A DNA stretch of 64,000 nucleotides from contig CAVYYX010000021.1 of the NCBI GenBank assembly GCA_963772825.1, positions 62,001-126,000 of the forward strand, read 5' to 3'. Shown here piece after piece: positions 26,469 to 34,519 of the stretch. The stretch's first letter is position 1. Each line of letters opens with the position of its first letter. Below the pieces are notes generated by a model. That model was not told the origin of the DNA, did no database searches, and worked only from the letters and a program-made list of their open reading frames with translations. The stretch is from Desertimonas sp963772825 (GTDB lineage Bacteria; Actinomycetota; Acidimicrobiia; Acidimicrobiales; Ilumatobacteraceae). The position numbers were made by a program, and so were the translations under genes.

Positions 26469-27653
26469 ATGAAGCGAAGGTGGGCCGTCGCGTTCACCGC
26501 GAGCGCTCTCTTGCTCGCTGGCGGGTGTGCCGCGTTCGAGCGCGCCGATACGTCGCGCGTGCCGACCGCCGTGGTGCAGCCAGCGGCGACGTCGACCCCA
26601 CCGCCGACCTCGACCGCCGTTGCCCTCGGCCGGCCGGCGGCGATCCCGCCGACGACCGTCCCGCCGACGACCGCCGCGCCGACCACCACGGCGGCTCCGA
26701 CGACCACGATCCCGCCGACGACGACCACGATCCCGATGCCGCCAGGTGTGCACGACCCAGCGTGTGCCCGGGTCGTGCAACATGGCGACTCGCTGAGCCT
26801 GATCGCCGACGGCATCGACGACCCGACGGTCACCGCCGAGAGCCTGCGCACGGAGAACGGCGTGAGCGATGTCGATGTGATCCACGCCGGCGACGTGCTC
26901 GACGTGTGCCCCGGCAACAAGATCGACGACATCACCGGCGAGGAGCGTGGCGCCGCGCCGGCGGTCGCCGTGGTCGGCTCGAGCGGCGTCGCCGCCCAGC
27001 AGCAGAAGCTGAATCAGCTGTTCGCCGGTTACGGGCTCCCGGAGCTGGCGGTCGACGGGGTTTCGGGCCCGTTCACCCGCCAGCAGCTGTGCGCCGCCCG
27101 CATGGCCCTGCACCTGCCGATCAGCCGGGCCGACATGGCCCCGGGCAGCGATGAGGAGCGCCACCTGCTGTCGGCGCAGTCGATCGCCATCCCCGCCAAC
27201 GCTGCCGTCGGCTCCTCACGCTGGATCCTCATCAGCAAGACGTGCCAGGTGATGTTCGCCGGGGAAGGCAGCAACCGGATCACGTTCGTGTTCAAGACGT
27301 CGACCGGTGAGGAGGGGTGGGAGACCACCAACCAGCAGAGCGTGCGGGCGTTCCGCTACGACCCGGCCTTGGACAACGACGGCTGGCACAACAGCTCGAA
27401 GTTCCCGGTCGAGGAGGACAACCCGCTCAACGGCAACATGTACAAGCCGTTGTACTTCCACCGCGGCCAGGCGATCCACGGCGCCAACAACGTGCCCCCG
27501 GAGCCCGCCAGCAAGGGCTGTGCCCGGCTACGTCCGGAGAACCAGGACGCCTTGCTCCGCTGGCTCGGCCTCACCGACATCTCCGAGCCGACGTACAACC
27601 GTGATCGAATCGACGTCACGGTGTCGGTACACGGCGACTACGAGGCGAGCTGA
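26469..27653 (+). CDS. Lipoprotein L,D-transpeptidase (YkuD) with LysM-like domain
   Basis: Cross-links peptidoglycan by 3-3 or lipoprotein attachment, on the outer face. 394 residues. A signal peptide ends in a lipobox (LLAGGCAAF, Cys about 19). A Thr/Pro linker follows, then a LysM-like domain (CARVVQHGDSLSLIADGIDD), a peptidoglycan-binding-like helix pair (QKLNQLFAGYGLPELAVDG), and the YkuD domain with IHGANNVPPEPASKGCARL, the H...SKGCxR catalytic motif. A region before it (FRYDPALDNDGWHNSSKFPV) is typical of the family. It stands alone between sahH and the AMIN-like gene. Confidence 0.9.
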   Translation: MKRRWAVAFTASALLLAGGCAAFERADTSRVPTAVVQPAATSTPPPTSTAVALGRPAAIPPTTVPPTTAAPTTTAAPTTTIPPTTTTIPMPPGVHDPACARVVQHGDSLSLIADGIDDPTVTAESLRTENGVSDVDVIHAGDVLDVCPGNKIDDITGEERGAAPAVAVVGSSGVAAQQQKLNQLFAGYGLPELAVDGVSGPFTRQQLCAARMALHLPISRADMAPGSDEERHLLSAQSIAIPANAAVGSSRWILISKTCQVMFAGEGSNRITFVFKTSTGEEGWETTNQQSVRAFRYDPALDNDGWHNSSKFPVEEDNPLNGNMYKPLYFHRGQAIHGANNVPPEPASKGCARLRPENQDALLRWLGLTDISEPTYNRDRIDVTVSVHGDYEAS

Positions 27654-27746
27654 GACGTCCCGGGTGGGCGGCGACATCCACCGTTGCATCGAAACTGACA
27701 TCGAATCGTGCTGGTGGATCGGCCCGCGAAGGCGCACTGTGTGTAC

Positions 27747-28367
27747 ATGAAGGCCACCAGTCTCGTGGCCGTGGCGGCCCTCGTCGTGTTCGCCTCGGCA
27801 TCAACCATCCACGCGACCGATCGCCAGCCCGCGGCGACCGAGTGCGGCGACCTCGGCGATACCGCTCCCGTCAACGACGGGTTCCCCAATCGGCTGTCGT
27901 CGCTCGTCGGCACGGACATCCGGACCGGCGGGCACGAGTGCTTCGAACGGGTCGTCCTCGAGCTCGGTGGGTCCGGTGAACTGCCCGGCTTCCAGGTGCA
28001 GTACGAGCCCGACCCGATCCTCGACTCACCGCGCGGAGAGCCTGTCGAGGTCGCCGGCGAAGCGACGCTGGTCCTGTCGGTCGGTGCCTGGATGCCGGAC
28101 ATCGAAGGCAACGGCTACCAGGGACCGCTGGAGTTCGTGCCGACCAACGTCGTGAACATCGAGGAACTGCAACAGATCGAGAACTTCGAGGGTCAGAACG
28201 CCTGGGCGATCGGGCTCGACATGCAGCGCGACTTCACGGTCAGCACGCTCACCGAGCCGTTCCGCATCGTCATCGACATCGCCCTCGACCCGGGCGGCAC
28301 TCCGAGCCCCGCGCCGACTCCGACCACGGCACCGGCCACCGGCACCACGCTGCCTCCAACGCGCTGA
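27747..28367 (+). CDS. Secreted AMIN-like domain protein
   Basis: 206 residues from ATG 27747 (an upstream GTG at 27708 is possible but adds a non-signal extension). A signal peptide (TSLVAVAALVVFASASTIHA) is followed by a beta-rich AMIN-like domain: CFERVVLELGGSGELPGFQV, then VLSVGAWMPD, and FRIVIDIALDPG at the end, ahead of a Thr/Pro tail. AMIN-type domains bind peptidoglycan or lie in envelope proteins. Two Cys (ECGD and HECF) could form a disulfide. It lies next to the L,D-transpeptidase gene, which supports a wall role. Confidence 0.75.
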   Translation: MKATSLVAVAALVVFASASTIHATDRQPAATECGDLGDTAPVNDGFPNRLSSLVGTDIRTGGHECFERVVLELGGSGELPGFQVQYEPDPILDSPRGEPVEVAGEATLVLSVGAWMPDIEGNGYQGPLEFVPTNVVNIEELQQIENFEGQNAWAIGLDMQRDFTVSTLTEPFRIVIDIALDPGGTPSPAPTPTTAPATGTTLPPTR

Positions 28368-28436
28368 CGCCCCCACCGGAGTGCTACCGGGCGGAAGGTG
28401 CCGCCGGAACCACTCGGATCGCCGGAAACGCTCGGG

Positions 28437-29036
28437 TCAGTCGGCGGTGACGAAGTCGAGGCGGCTGGTGCGCATCCCGAAGAGGCTCAAGAAGTAGTGC
28501 ACGAGCGGGCCGATCGACAGGGCGAACACGGCGGTGCCGACGCCGACGGAGCCGCCGAGCAACCAGCCGGTGACGAGCACGGCGATCTCGATCGCCGTGC
28601 GCACCAGCCGCAACGAGTAGCCGCGCCCGGCGATGCCGGTCATCAGCCCGTCGCGTGGCCCGGGACCGAGACCGGCCCCGATGTACATCGCCGTGCCGAC
28701 GCCGAAGGCGACCACGCCGGCGACCATCTCGACCAGTTGCCAGGCGACCATCTCAGGCTCGGGAACCAGGGGGAGGGCGACGTTGACGGTCACCCCGATG
28801 AGCACGGCGTTGAGGATCGTGCCGATGCCCGGCCGCACGCGCAGCGGGATCCACAGGGCGAGCACGGCGAAGCCGACGATCACGATCACCGTGCCGACGG
28901 AGATCCCCGTGTGGCGGCTGATCCCCTTGTGCAGCACGTCCCACGGCGCCAGCCCGATGTCCGCGGCCACGATCAAGGCGATCCCGGTGCCACAGATCGT
29001 CAAGCCGACCACGCACTGGACGACGCGGATCGTCAG
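28437..29036 (-). CDS. YczE/YitT-like integral membrane protein
   Basis: About 200 residues with five or six membrane segments (VVQCVVGLTICGTGIALIVA, VGTVIVIVGFAVLALWIPLR, VEMVAGVVAFGVGTAMYIGA). ADIGLAPWDVLHKGISRHTG and GLGPGPRDGLMTG match the YczE signature (GxxPWDvLhxgls and GxGPrDgLm). Start is uncertain: no ATG, GTG or TTG lies near the first helix; a CTG at 29036 fits the family length, while the open frame runs to ATG 29207, overlapping the amidotransferase by 134 bp. Function of YczE proteins is poorly known. It follows the amidotransferase in one operon. Confidence 0.75.
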   Translation of the reverse strand: MTIRVVQCVVGLTICGTGIALIVAADIGLAPWDVLHKGISRHTGISVGTVIVIVGFAVLALWIPLRVRPGIGTILNAVLIGVTVNVALPLVPEPEMVAWQLVEMVAGVVAFGVGTAMYIGAGLGPGPRDGLMTGIAGRGYSLRLVRTAIEIAVLVTGWLLGGSVGVGTAVFALSIGPLVHYFLSLFGMRTSRLDFVTAD

Positions 29037-29073
29037 CGAGGACGGGATCGCGCTGCGGCCGACAGCGCGCCGG

Positions 29074-29805
29074 TCACGGGCTGGCGACGGGCTGCCGAGC
29101 CGCTGCGACGAACGCGTCGAACAACGCCTGCTGAACCGGGTCGCCGGCCGCCGTGTCCTCGGGATGCCACTGCACCCCGACGACCCAGCGATCGGGGAGC
29201 TCGACACCCTCGATCACGTCGTCCGACCACGCCGTGGCCACGAGGCCGGCGCCGAGTTTGTCGATCGCCTGGTGGTGCACGCAGTGCCCTGACGGTCGCG
29301 TCGTGCCCATCGCTGCCGCCGCCTTCGATCCGGCGACGACGTCGATGTCGTGGTGGTGGTGGAAGTGGCCGGCTGCCGCCCGCTTGCCGATGATTTCCGG
29401 CAGGTGCTGGTGGAGCGTGCCGCCGAGGGCGACGTTGAGCACTTGGTGGCCACGGCAGATTGCCAGCACGGGCTTGTCCTGGGCGATCGCCGCCCGCGTC
29501 AGGGCGAGATCGATGGCGTCGTGATCGTGGCACACCTTGATGAGCCGGGGATGGTGCCGATCGGCCCCGTACTCCTCGGGCGAGACATCGGGGCCGCCGG
29601 GGAGGCACAGCCCGTCGACCCGGGCCATCACCGCGATGGCCACGTCGTCGACCTCGTCGTCGGCGACAAGCGGTGGCACGGCGAGCGGTATGCCGCCGCC
29701 CCGGATGATCGCCTCCTGGTACGGCCGCCCGAGCGCCGTTGCCGGGACCCGCCACGTGTCGGCGGTGTCGGTGAGGCGCGAAGGCATCGCGATCAGTGGG
29801 CGCAC
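29074..29805 (-). CDS. Class I glutamine amidotransferase-like hydrolase (peptidase C26, PuuD-like)
   Basis: 243 residues. The nucleophile Cys sits in VLAICRGHQVLNVALGGTLH, the catalytic His/Glu in WVVGVQWHPEDTA, and the glycine-rich turn in LCLPGGPDVSPEEYGA. This is the gamma-glutamyl-GABA hydrolase-type group, which removes a gamma-glutamyl unit from polyamine or amino acid conjugates. An unusual HFHHHHDID patch follows the nucleophile region. GTG 29805 with TACGTT six bases upstream. It is upstream of the YczE-like gene. Confidence 0.88.
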   Translation of the reverse strand: MRPLIAMPSRLTDTADTWRVPATALGRPYQEAIIRGGGIPLAVPPLVADDEVDDVAIAVMARVDGLCLPGGPDVSPEEYGADRHHPRLIKVCHDHDAIDLALTRAAIAQDKPVLAICRGHQVLNVALGGTLHQHLPEIIGKRAAAGHFHHHHDIDVVAGSKAAAAMGTTRPSGHCVHHQAIDKLGAGLVATAWSDDVIEGVELPDRWVVGVQWHPEDTAAGDPVQQALFDAFVAAARQPVASP

Positions 29806-29811
29806 CGCATC

Positions 29812-29817
29812 AACGTA
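29812..29817 (-). promoter_or_regulatory. -10-like hexamer TACGTT, 6 bp before GTG
   Basis: TACGTT, GATGCG, GTG 29805 on the minus strand. Suggests a leaderless transcript. Confidence 0.45.
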
Positions 29818-29916
29818 CCGCCGCAGACGAAATGAGCGCCGGGTACGCCATCTCGCCGATGCGCCGGCGGCGCGCGGTTGCCATCATGGTGGGACACCAC
29901 TCAGAGAACCACGGAC

Positions 29917-31272
29917 ATGACCACGACAGAATCGTTCGAGCGCGCCCTCGACCTGCTGCTGCGCTACAAGCCAGAGGTCATCGATCTCGCCACTTCGCTC
30001 ACCACCGAGCACCCCGACTTCGCGATGGGCAACGCGCTGATGGCGTACCTCTGCCTGACGGCCACCGACGTGCCGGAGCTGGCAGCGGCGCGCGCTGCCC
30101 ACGAGCGGATGAACGGGTCGTCGATGGACGAGCACACGACGATGCACGCGGCGGCGATCGGCGCATGGCTCGCCGGTGATTGGCAGCGTGCCGCCACGAT
30201 CCTCGACGAGTTGCTGTTCGCCCGGCCGACCGACGTGCTGGCGCTGCAGGTCGGGCACCAGCTCGACTTCTTCCTCGGCGATGCCCGAAACCTGCGCGAC
30301 CGGCCGGCTCGCGCCCTCGAAGCGTTCGACGCCGCCGATCCGCGCGGTGCCGCCGTCCGCGGGATGTACGCCTTCGGCCTCGAGGAATCCGGCCAGTATC
30401 AAAAGGCCGAGGACGTCGGGATGTCGGCGATCGAGGTCCATCCCGATGACGTCTGGGCGATCCACGCCGTCGTCCACACGATGGAGATGCGTGGACTCGT
30501 CGAACGCGGCATCCCGTTCCTGCGCAGCCGCGTCGACGACTGGGGCGCCGGCAACCTGTTCGACGTGCATAACTGGTGGCACCTGGCGCTGTTCGAGCTG
30601 GAGGCAGGGCACCACGCCGAGGTCCTCGACATCTACGACCGGCATCTGCACAACGCCGATTCCGCTGGCGTGCCGCTGGAGATGCTCGATGCCAGCGCCC
30701 TGTTGTGGCGCTTGATGCTCGACGGCGTCGATTCGGGAAACCGCTTTGACGAACTGTCCGACGCGTGGGCGGGTCGCACCGCCGACCAGCCCTGGTACGT
30801 GTTCAACGATGTGCACGCGGCGATGGCGTTCGCCGGGGCCGGCCGGTTGGCCGACGTCGCCGCGGTGATCGACAAGCTGGCGGCCACGGGTCGGTCCGAG
30901 ACGGAGTCGACAAACGCGATGATGACCGCCGAGGTCGGCCTCCCGGCCGCCCGTGCCGTGCTGGCGTTCGCAGAGGAACGCCACGACGATGTCGTCGAGA
31001 CCCTCGCTCCGATCCGCCGCTCGCTGCATCGCTTCGGCGGCTCGCACGCCCAGCGCGACGTGCTGCAGCGAACCTTGCTCGAATCGTCGTTGCGCTCGGG
31101 TCGTTACGAGTTCGCCGGCGAGCTGATCTCCGAGCGTCTCGGCAAGCGCGAGTTGAGCGTGTACGGCTGGGAGCGTCGCCGCCACCTGTCCGCCGCCGTC
31201 GGCGACGACGCCGCGGCACAGGTCGCCGACGACCAGGTCGTCGCCTTGCGGTCCCGCTTCGCCGCCGCCTGA
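29917..31272 (+). CDS. TTC38-like tetratricopeptide repeat protein
   Basis: 451 residues, soluble, all helical, with the layout of human TTC38 and its bacterial relatives. Features: TTEHPDFAMGNALMAYLCLT, MDEHTTMHAAAIGAWLAGDW, the repeated WAIHAVVHTMEMRGLVERGI and a conserved NWWHLALFELEAGHHAEVLD. ATG 29917 was chosen over a start at 29878 which lacks this conserved N-terminus. Function is unknown in bacteria; TPRs suggest a protein-protein scaffold. It stands between the amidotransferase (divergent) and comF. Confidence 0.85.
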   Translation: MTTTESFERALDLLLRYKPEVIDLATSLTTEHPDFAMGNALMAYLCLTATDVPELAAARAAHERMNGSSMDEHTTMHAAAIGAWLAGDWQRAATILDELLFARPTDVLALQVGHQLDFFLGDARNLRDRPARALEAFDAADPRGAAVRGMYAFGLEESGQYQKAEDVGMSAIEVHPDDVWAIHAVVHTMEMRGLVERGIPFLRSRVDDWGAGNLFDVHNWWHLALFELEAGHHAEVLDIYDRHLHNADSAGVPLEMLDASALLWRLMLDGVDSGNRFDELSDAWAGRTADQPWYVFNDVHAAMAFAGAGRLADVAAVIDKLAATGRSETESTNAMMTAEVGLPAARAVLAFAEERHDDVVETLAPIRRSLHRFGGSHAQRDVLQRTLLESSLRSGRYEFAGELISERLGKRELSVYGWERRRHLSAAVGDDAAAQVADDQVVALRSRFAAA

Positions 31273-31323
31273 GCGGGTCCAGCTGTCAGGAGGCTGTGAC
31301 ACCCCTTCGTCATCGTGGGGGAC

Positions 31324-31932
31324 ATGATCTTCACGAGTCGTTGCGCTGGATGCCACACCCGCGGTCCGGTCGTGTGCCGGACCTGCCGGTTCGCCCTCGT
31401 CGCCCGACCGGCTCCGGGCACACCGGCGGGCATTGTCGTGGCCACTGCCTACACCGGTCGGGTCCGCGACGTGCTGCTCGGCCTCAAGTACCACAACCGG
31501 CGCCAGGTCGCCAGCCACGTCGGGGGCGTTCTCGCTCGACGACTCCGGGTGTCGAGCGCCGACATCGACATCGTGACGTGGGCGCCGACGAGCACGGCGC
31601 GCCGTCGCCAACGCGGCTTCGATCAGGCGGAGATGATCGCCAGAGCGGTTGCCGCCCACCTCGGCCTGCCGTGCCGCCGGCTTCTCGAACGCGACGGTGG
31701 GGGACCGGCCCAGACCGGGCGCAGCCGGCGCCAACGCCTCGCCGGGCCGCGCTTTCGGATCCATCCGCGGGCTGCCAAGCACCGTATCCTCGTCGTCGAC
31801 GACGTCGTCACCACGGGCGCCACGCTCGCTGCCGCGGCTCGCGCCCTCCGTGACGGTGGGGCCGCCGACGTCGTGCTGGCCGCCGTCGCCGCCACCCCCG
31901 ACTGCCTGCTGCCTGCGACGAAGGTGGCCTAG
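31324..31932 (+). CDS. comF: ComF-family phosphoribosyltransferase-like protein
   Basis: 202 residues. An N-terminal zinc-finger-like C-x2-C...C-x2-C (CAGCHTRGPVVCRTC) is followed by LLGLKYHNRRQVASHVG, then RRRQRGFDQAEMIARAV and the PRPP-binding loop ILVVDDVVTTGATLAAAARA. These match ComF, which helps natural competence and DNA processing in some bacteria; other competence genes were not seen here, so that role is inference. ATG 31324 is chosen; GTG 31315 is an alternative. Confidence 0.88.
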   Translation: MIFTSRCAGCHTRGPVVCRTCRFALVARPAPGTPAGIVVATAYTGRVRDVLLGLKYHNRRQVASHVGGVLARRLRVSSADIDIVTWAPTSTARRRQRGFDQAEMIARAVAAHLGLPCRRLLERDGGGPAQTGRSRRQRLAGPRFRIHPRAAKHRILVVDDVVTTGATLAAAARALRDGGAADVVLAAVAATPDCLLPATKVA

Positions 31933-31986
31933 TATCGCCGCCGTTGCCTTGTGGGCGGCCGAACGATCGAGAGGACCGGGAACCAC

Positions 31987-33750
31987 ATGAGTGGACAACC
32001 AGCGACCGACCACGACCTCCGCCGTGCGAGCGCGTCGACTTCGTCGCGCCCGGTCCGGGTGGTCGCCGTGCTTGCCGGTCTGTTGGCCCTCGGCGTGTGT
32101 GGGGCCGTCGCCCAGGCATCGTCCGATCCTGACGGCACCGCCAACGAAGCCGGCGCGAAAGCGGCGGCCGCGGCGCCGGTGAGCACCGAGGTCGGCGCCG
32201 ACACTGTGCCGATCGATGACCTCGGTGACGATCCGGAGCTCGACGGTTTGGCGCAGTCGTGCTCCGATGGTGATGCGTTGGCGTGCGATTTGTTGTTCCT
32301 GCGGTCGCCGATTGGATCCGACTACGAGGCGTTCGGCGACACGTGCGCGGGCGCCCAGGACGCGGGTACGGGCCAGTGGTGCGCACTTGCCGGTGGCGGT
32401 GGCGGTGGCGGTGGCGGTGAACCGGTGCCTCCCGAAGGTCTCGGCGGCGACGCGGCTCTCGATGCGCTCGCCGAGTCGTGTTACGTCGGCGACATGGAGG
32501 CATGCGACACGTTGTACGCCGACGCCGAGTCCGGGTCGGCCTACGAGAACTATGGCGACACCTGTGCTGGCCGCCAGCCGGCGAACACCGGCAGCTTCTG
32601 CACGGCGCTGGAAGACCCGATCCCCGGCACCGGGGCCGAGCCGACGACGAGTCCCGGCGACACCACCACGACCGTCTTCGACATACCGACCTCGGAGGTC
32701 GTCGTCGACACGTTGCCGATCGACACGGAGCCGGTCGACACAGAGCCCGTCGACACGGGCTTGCCGATCGACCTCGGCGACATCCCGGCGCCGACCCTCG
32801 AGCCGACCGGTCTCGGCGACGATCCGACGCTCGATGAGCTTGCCCAGTCGTGCTTCGACGGCGATCTCACGGCGTGTGACGATCTCTATCGAGACGCTGA
32901 TCCCGGCACGCCGTACCGCGACTACGGCGACACGTGCGCCGGTCGCCAGGAGCCGGCTTCGGGAACGTGGTGCGTCGACGCCTTCGGACCGACCGACACC
33001 TCGCTGCCGACGTCCGAGGAGCCGACGATGACGACCGCACCGTCGCTCGTCACTACGTCGACGCTTCCGGTACCCCCGCCGCCGAGCCATGTACCTCCGG
33101 TCACCTTGCCGCCGACGACCGTGACGACGGTCCCGCCGCTGACGACCGTGACGACGGTTCCGCCGTTGACGACCGACACGGCCGTCGCCCCGACGACGAC
33201 GATCGGCCTCGGGCCGGTGCCGCCTCCGACGCTGGAGCCGACCGGCCTCGGCGACGATCCGGTGCTCGACGCCCTCGCCCAGTCGTGCTACGACGGCGAC
33301 CTCGTTGCCTGCGACGAGCTCTGGCGCGACGCCGAGCCGAACACGCCGTACCAGAACTTCGCCGATACGTGCGCCGGGCGCCAACCGCCGAACTCGGGTG
33401 TGTGGTGCGCGGATGCCTTCGCCGGCACTTCCGAGTCGACGACTCCGAGCACCGAGGAGCCCGGGACGATCCCTGCCACGACGGTTCCGCCGACGACGGT
33501 TCCGGGTGGAACGGTGCCAGTCGGCGTGCCTGCCGCGACCCAGGAACCCACCGGTCTCGGTGACGATGCGACGCTCGACGGCCTGGCTCAATCGTGTTTC
33601 GACGGCGACATGCAGGCCTGCGACGACCTGTTCGACATCGCCCCGTTCGGGTCGGCGTACCGGGCGTACGGCGACACGTGCGCCGGCCGCCAGGAGCCGG
33701 GGACGTTCAACCTGTGCCGCGTCGTCTTCGCCCCTGACCCGCGGAGCTGA
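31987..33750 (+). CDS. Secreted/anchored protein with five Cys-rich ~57-residue repeats
   Basis: 587 residues. A basic N-terminus and one hydrophobic segment (VVAVLAGLLALGVCGAVAQA) act as signal or anchor. Five repeats begin near bases 32221, 32440, 32812, 33247 and 33556. Each reads LGDD-x-x-LD-x-LAQSC-x-DGD-x-x-ACD-x-LY, then Y-x-x-YGDTCAGRQ and a final C, so four Cys per unit, probably two disulfides. Thr/Pro/Val linkers of varied length separate repeats 2-5; a Gly run (nine Gly) follows repeat 1. I do not recognise the family; the repeats look like adhesive or ligand-binding domains on a flexible stalk. Confidence 0.85.
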   Translation: MSGQPATDHDLRRASASTSSRPVRVVAVLAGLLALGVCGAVAQASSDPDGTANEAGAKAAAAAPVSTEVGADTVPIDDLGDDPELDGLAQSCSDGDALACDLLFLRSPIGSDYEAFGDTCAGAQDAGTGQWCALAGGGGGGGGGEPVPPEGLGGDAALDALAESCYVGDMEACDTLYADAESGSAYENYGDTCAGRQPANTGSFCTALEDPIPGTGAEPTTSPGDTTTTVFDIPTSEVVVDTLPIDTEPVDTEPVDTGLPIDLGDIPAPTLEPTGLGDDPTLDELAQSCFDGDLTACDDLYRDADPGTPYRDYGDTCAGRQEPASGTWCVDAFGPTDTSLPTSEEPTMTTAPSLVTTSTLPVPPPPSHVPPVTLPPTTVTTVPPLTTVTTVPPLTTDTAVAPTTTIGLGPVPPPTLEPTGLGDDPVLDALAQSCYDGDLVACDELWRDAEPNTPYQNFADTCAGRQPPNSGVWCADAFAGTSESTTPSTEEPGTIPATTVPPTTVPGGTVPVGVPAATQEPTGLGDDATLDGLAQSCFDGDMQACDDLFDIAPFGSAYRAYGDTCAGRQEPGTFNLCRVVFAPDPRS

Positions 33751-33751
33751 C

Positions 33752-33852
33752 GGGTTTCGACCTCACTCGCGTCGCTCGCTGCGCTCGCTCGCTCCGTTCG
33801 GCCGAGCTTCGTTGCAGGGCGGAGGGCCGAGCAGAGCCTCGGCCCGCCGCCC
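33752..33852 (-). repeat. Family B intergenic repeat, reversed copy (B3)
   Basis: GGTTTCGACCTCACTCGCGT, then GCTCGCTCGCTCCGTTCGGC. Reversed, it gives GAGTGAGGTCGAAAC at the end, the same tail as the 9183-9335 copy. It starts one base after the stop of the repeat protein. Confidence 0.6.
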
Positions 33853-33980
33853 GACGAAGCATCTCTACCGTCAGTGGCGCCACCGGTGCACCGGGATGAT
33901 CGGCTCACCACTGCCCACGGCTGGCCGCGACCAGGCTGACGATTCCGGTCGAGTGCTGGACGGCGCTACCCGGCTCGGGG

Positions 33981-34391
33981 TCAGCCGCGGGCTGACGAGC
34001 CTGCCGGAGCGGGGCGCTGGGACAGCCAGCGCTTGAAGATCGTGACGGGGAGGATGAGGGCAGCGAGCATCGACGCCGCCCAGACGATCACCGTCGCCAT
34101 CACCCAGGTCGTGAACCCGCTGATCCGCAGGCCGTCCGACACGATCGTCGTGACGACGAGGCCGACCAGGGTGGAGATGAGCGCCGAGCTCCCGGTCAGC
34201 GCCCGCGCGTAGTGCAATCCGATCTTGATGATCAACGGTTGAGCAATCACGTCCACCGCCGCGAAGATCGCCACGGCGATCAGGAATCCGGAGGTATCGA
34301 GGGCCATGTCGTCGAGGATCGCGGCGGCGACGACGAGCCCGATGGCGCTGGCGACCACCTGCAGCAGGACGGAAAAGAACAGACGGATCAC
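33981..34391 (-). CDS. Phage-holin-IV-like small membrane protein
   Basis: 136 residues with four membrane segments (FFSVLLQVVASAIGLVVAAA, GFLIAVAIFAAVDVIAQPLI, LISTLVGLVVTTIVSDGLRI, WVMATVIVWAASMLAALILP), the layout of the PF04020-type 4-TMS family (mycobacterial phage holin superfamily IV). GTG 34391 is chosen since it begins just before the first helix; the open frame reaches 34601. No lysin gene is near, so a lytic role is not supported. It is divergent from the kinase-like/flippase gene. Confidence 0.75.
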   Translation of the reverse strand: MIRLFFSVLLQVVASAIGLVVAAAILDDMALDTSGFLIAVAIFAAVDVIAQPLIIKIGLHYARALTGSSALISTLVGLVVTTIVSDGLRISGFTTWVMATVIVWAASMLAALILPVTIFKRWLSQRPAPAGSSARG

Positions 34392-34507
34392 GACGCGACG
34401 ACCGTTTGACCGGGACGCCGAGCTGCAGCCATCCACGAGATGATGGCAGATCAACCAGCGTCGCACGGGACATCGTGAGATCCCGCTGGCCTCCCAGCGC
34501 GCTGGTC

Positions 34508-34513
34508 TAGCTT
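34508..34513 (+). promoter_or_regulatory. -10-like hexamer TAGCTT, 6 bp before GTG
   Basis: TAGCTT, CCCGAT, GTG 34520. Leaderless-type start. Confidence 0.45.
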
Positions 34514-34519
34514 CCCGAT

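Noticed and set aside
29884..33591. 1,235-codon open frame on the minus strand
   Set aside because: Antisense shadow of the TTC38-like, comF and repeat-protein genes; Arg/His-rich translation without motifs, typical of high-GC antisense frames.
33981..34391. Prophage lysis cassette
   Set aside because: Only a holin-like four-helix protein; no endolysin, integrase or structural phage genes nearby.
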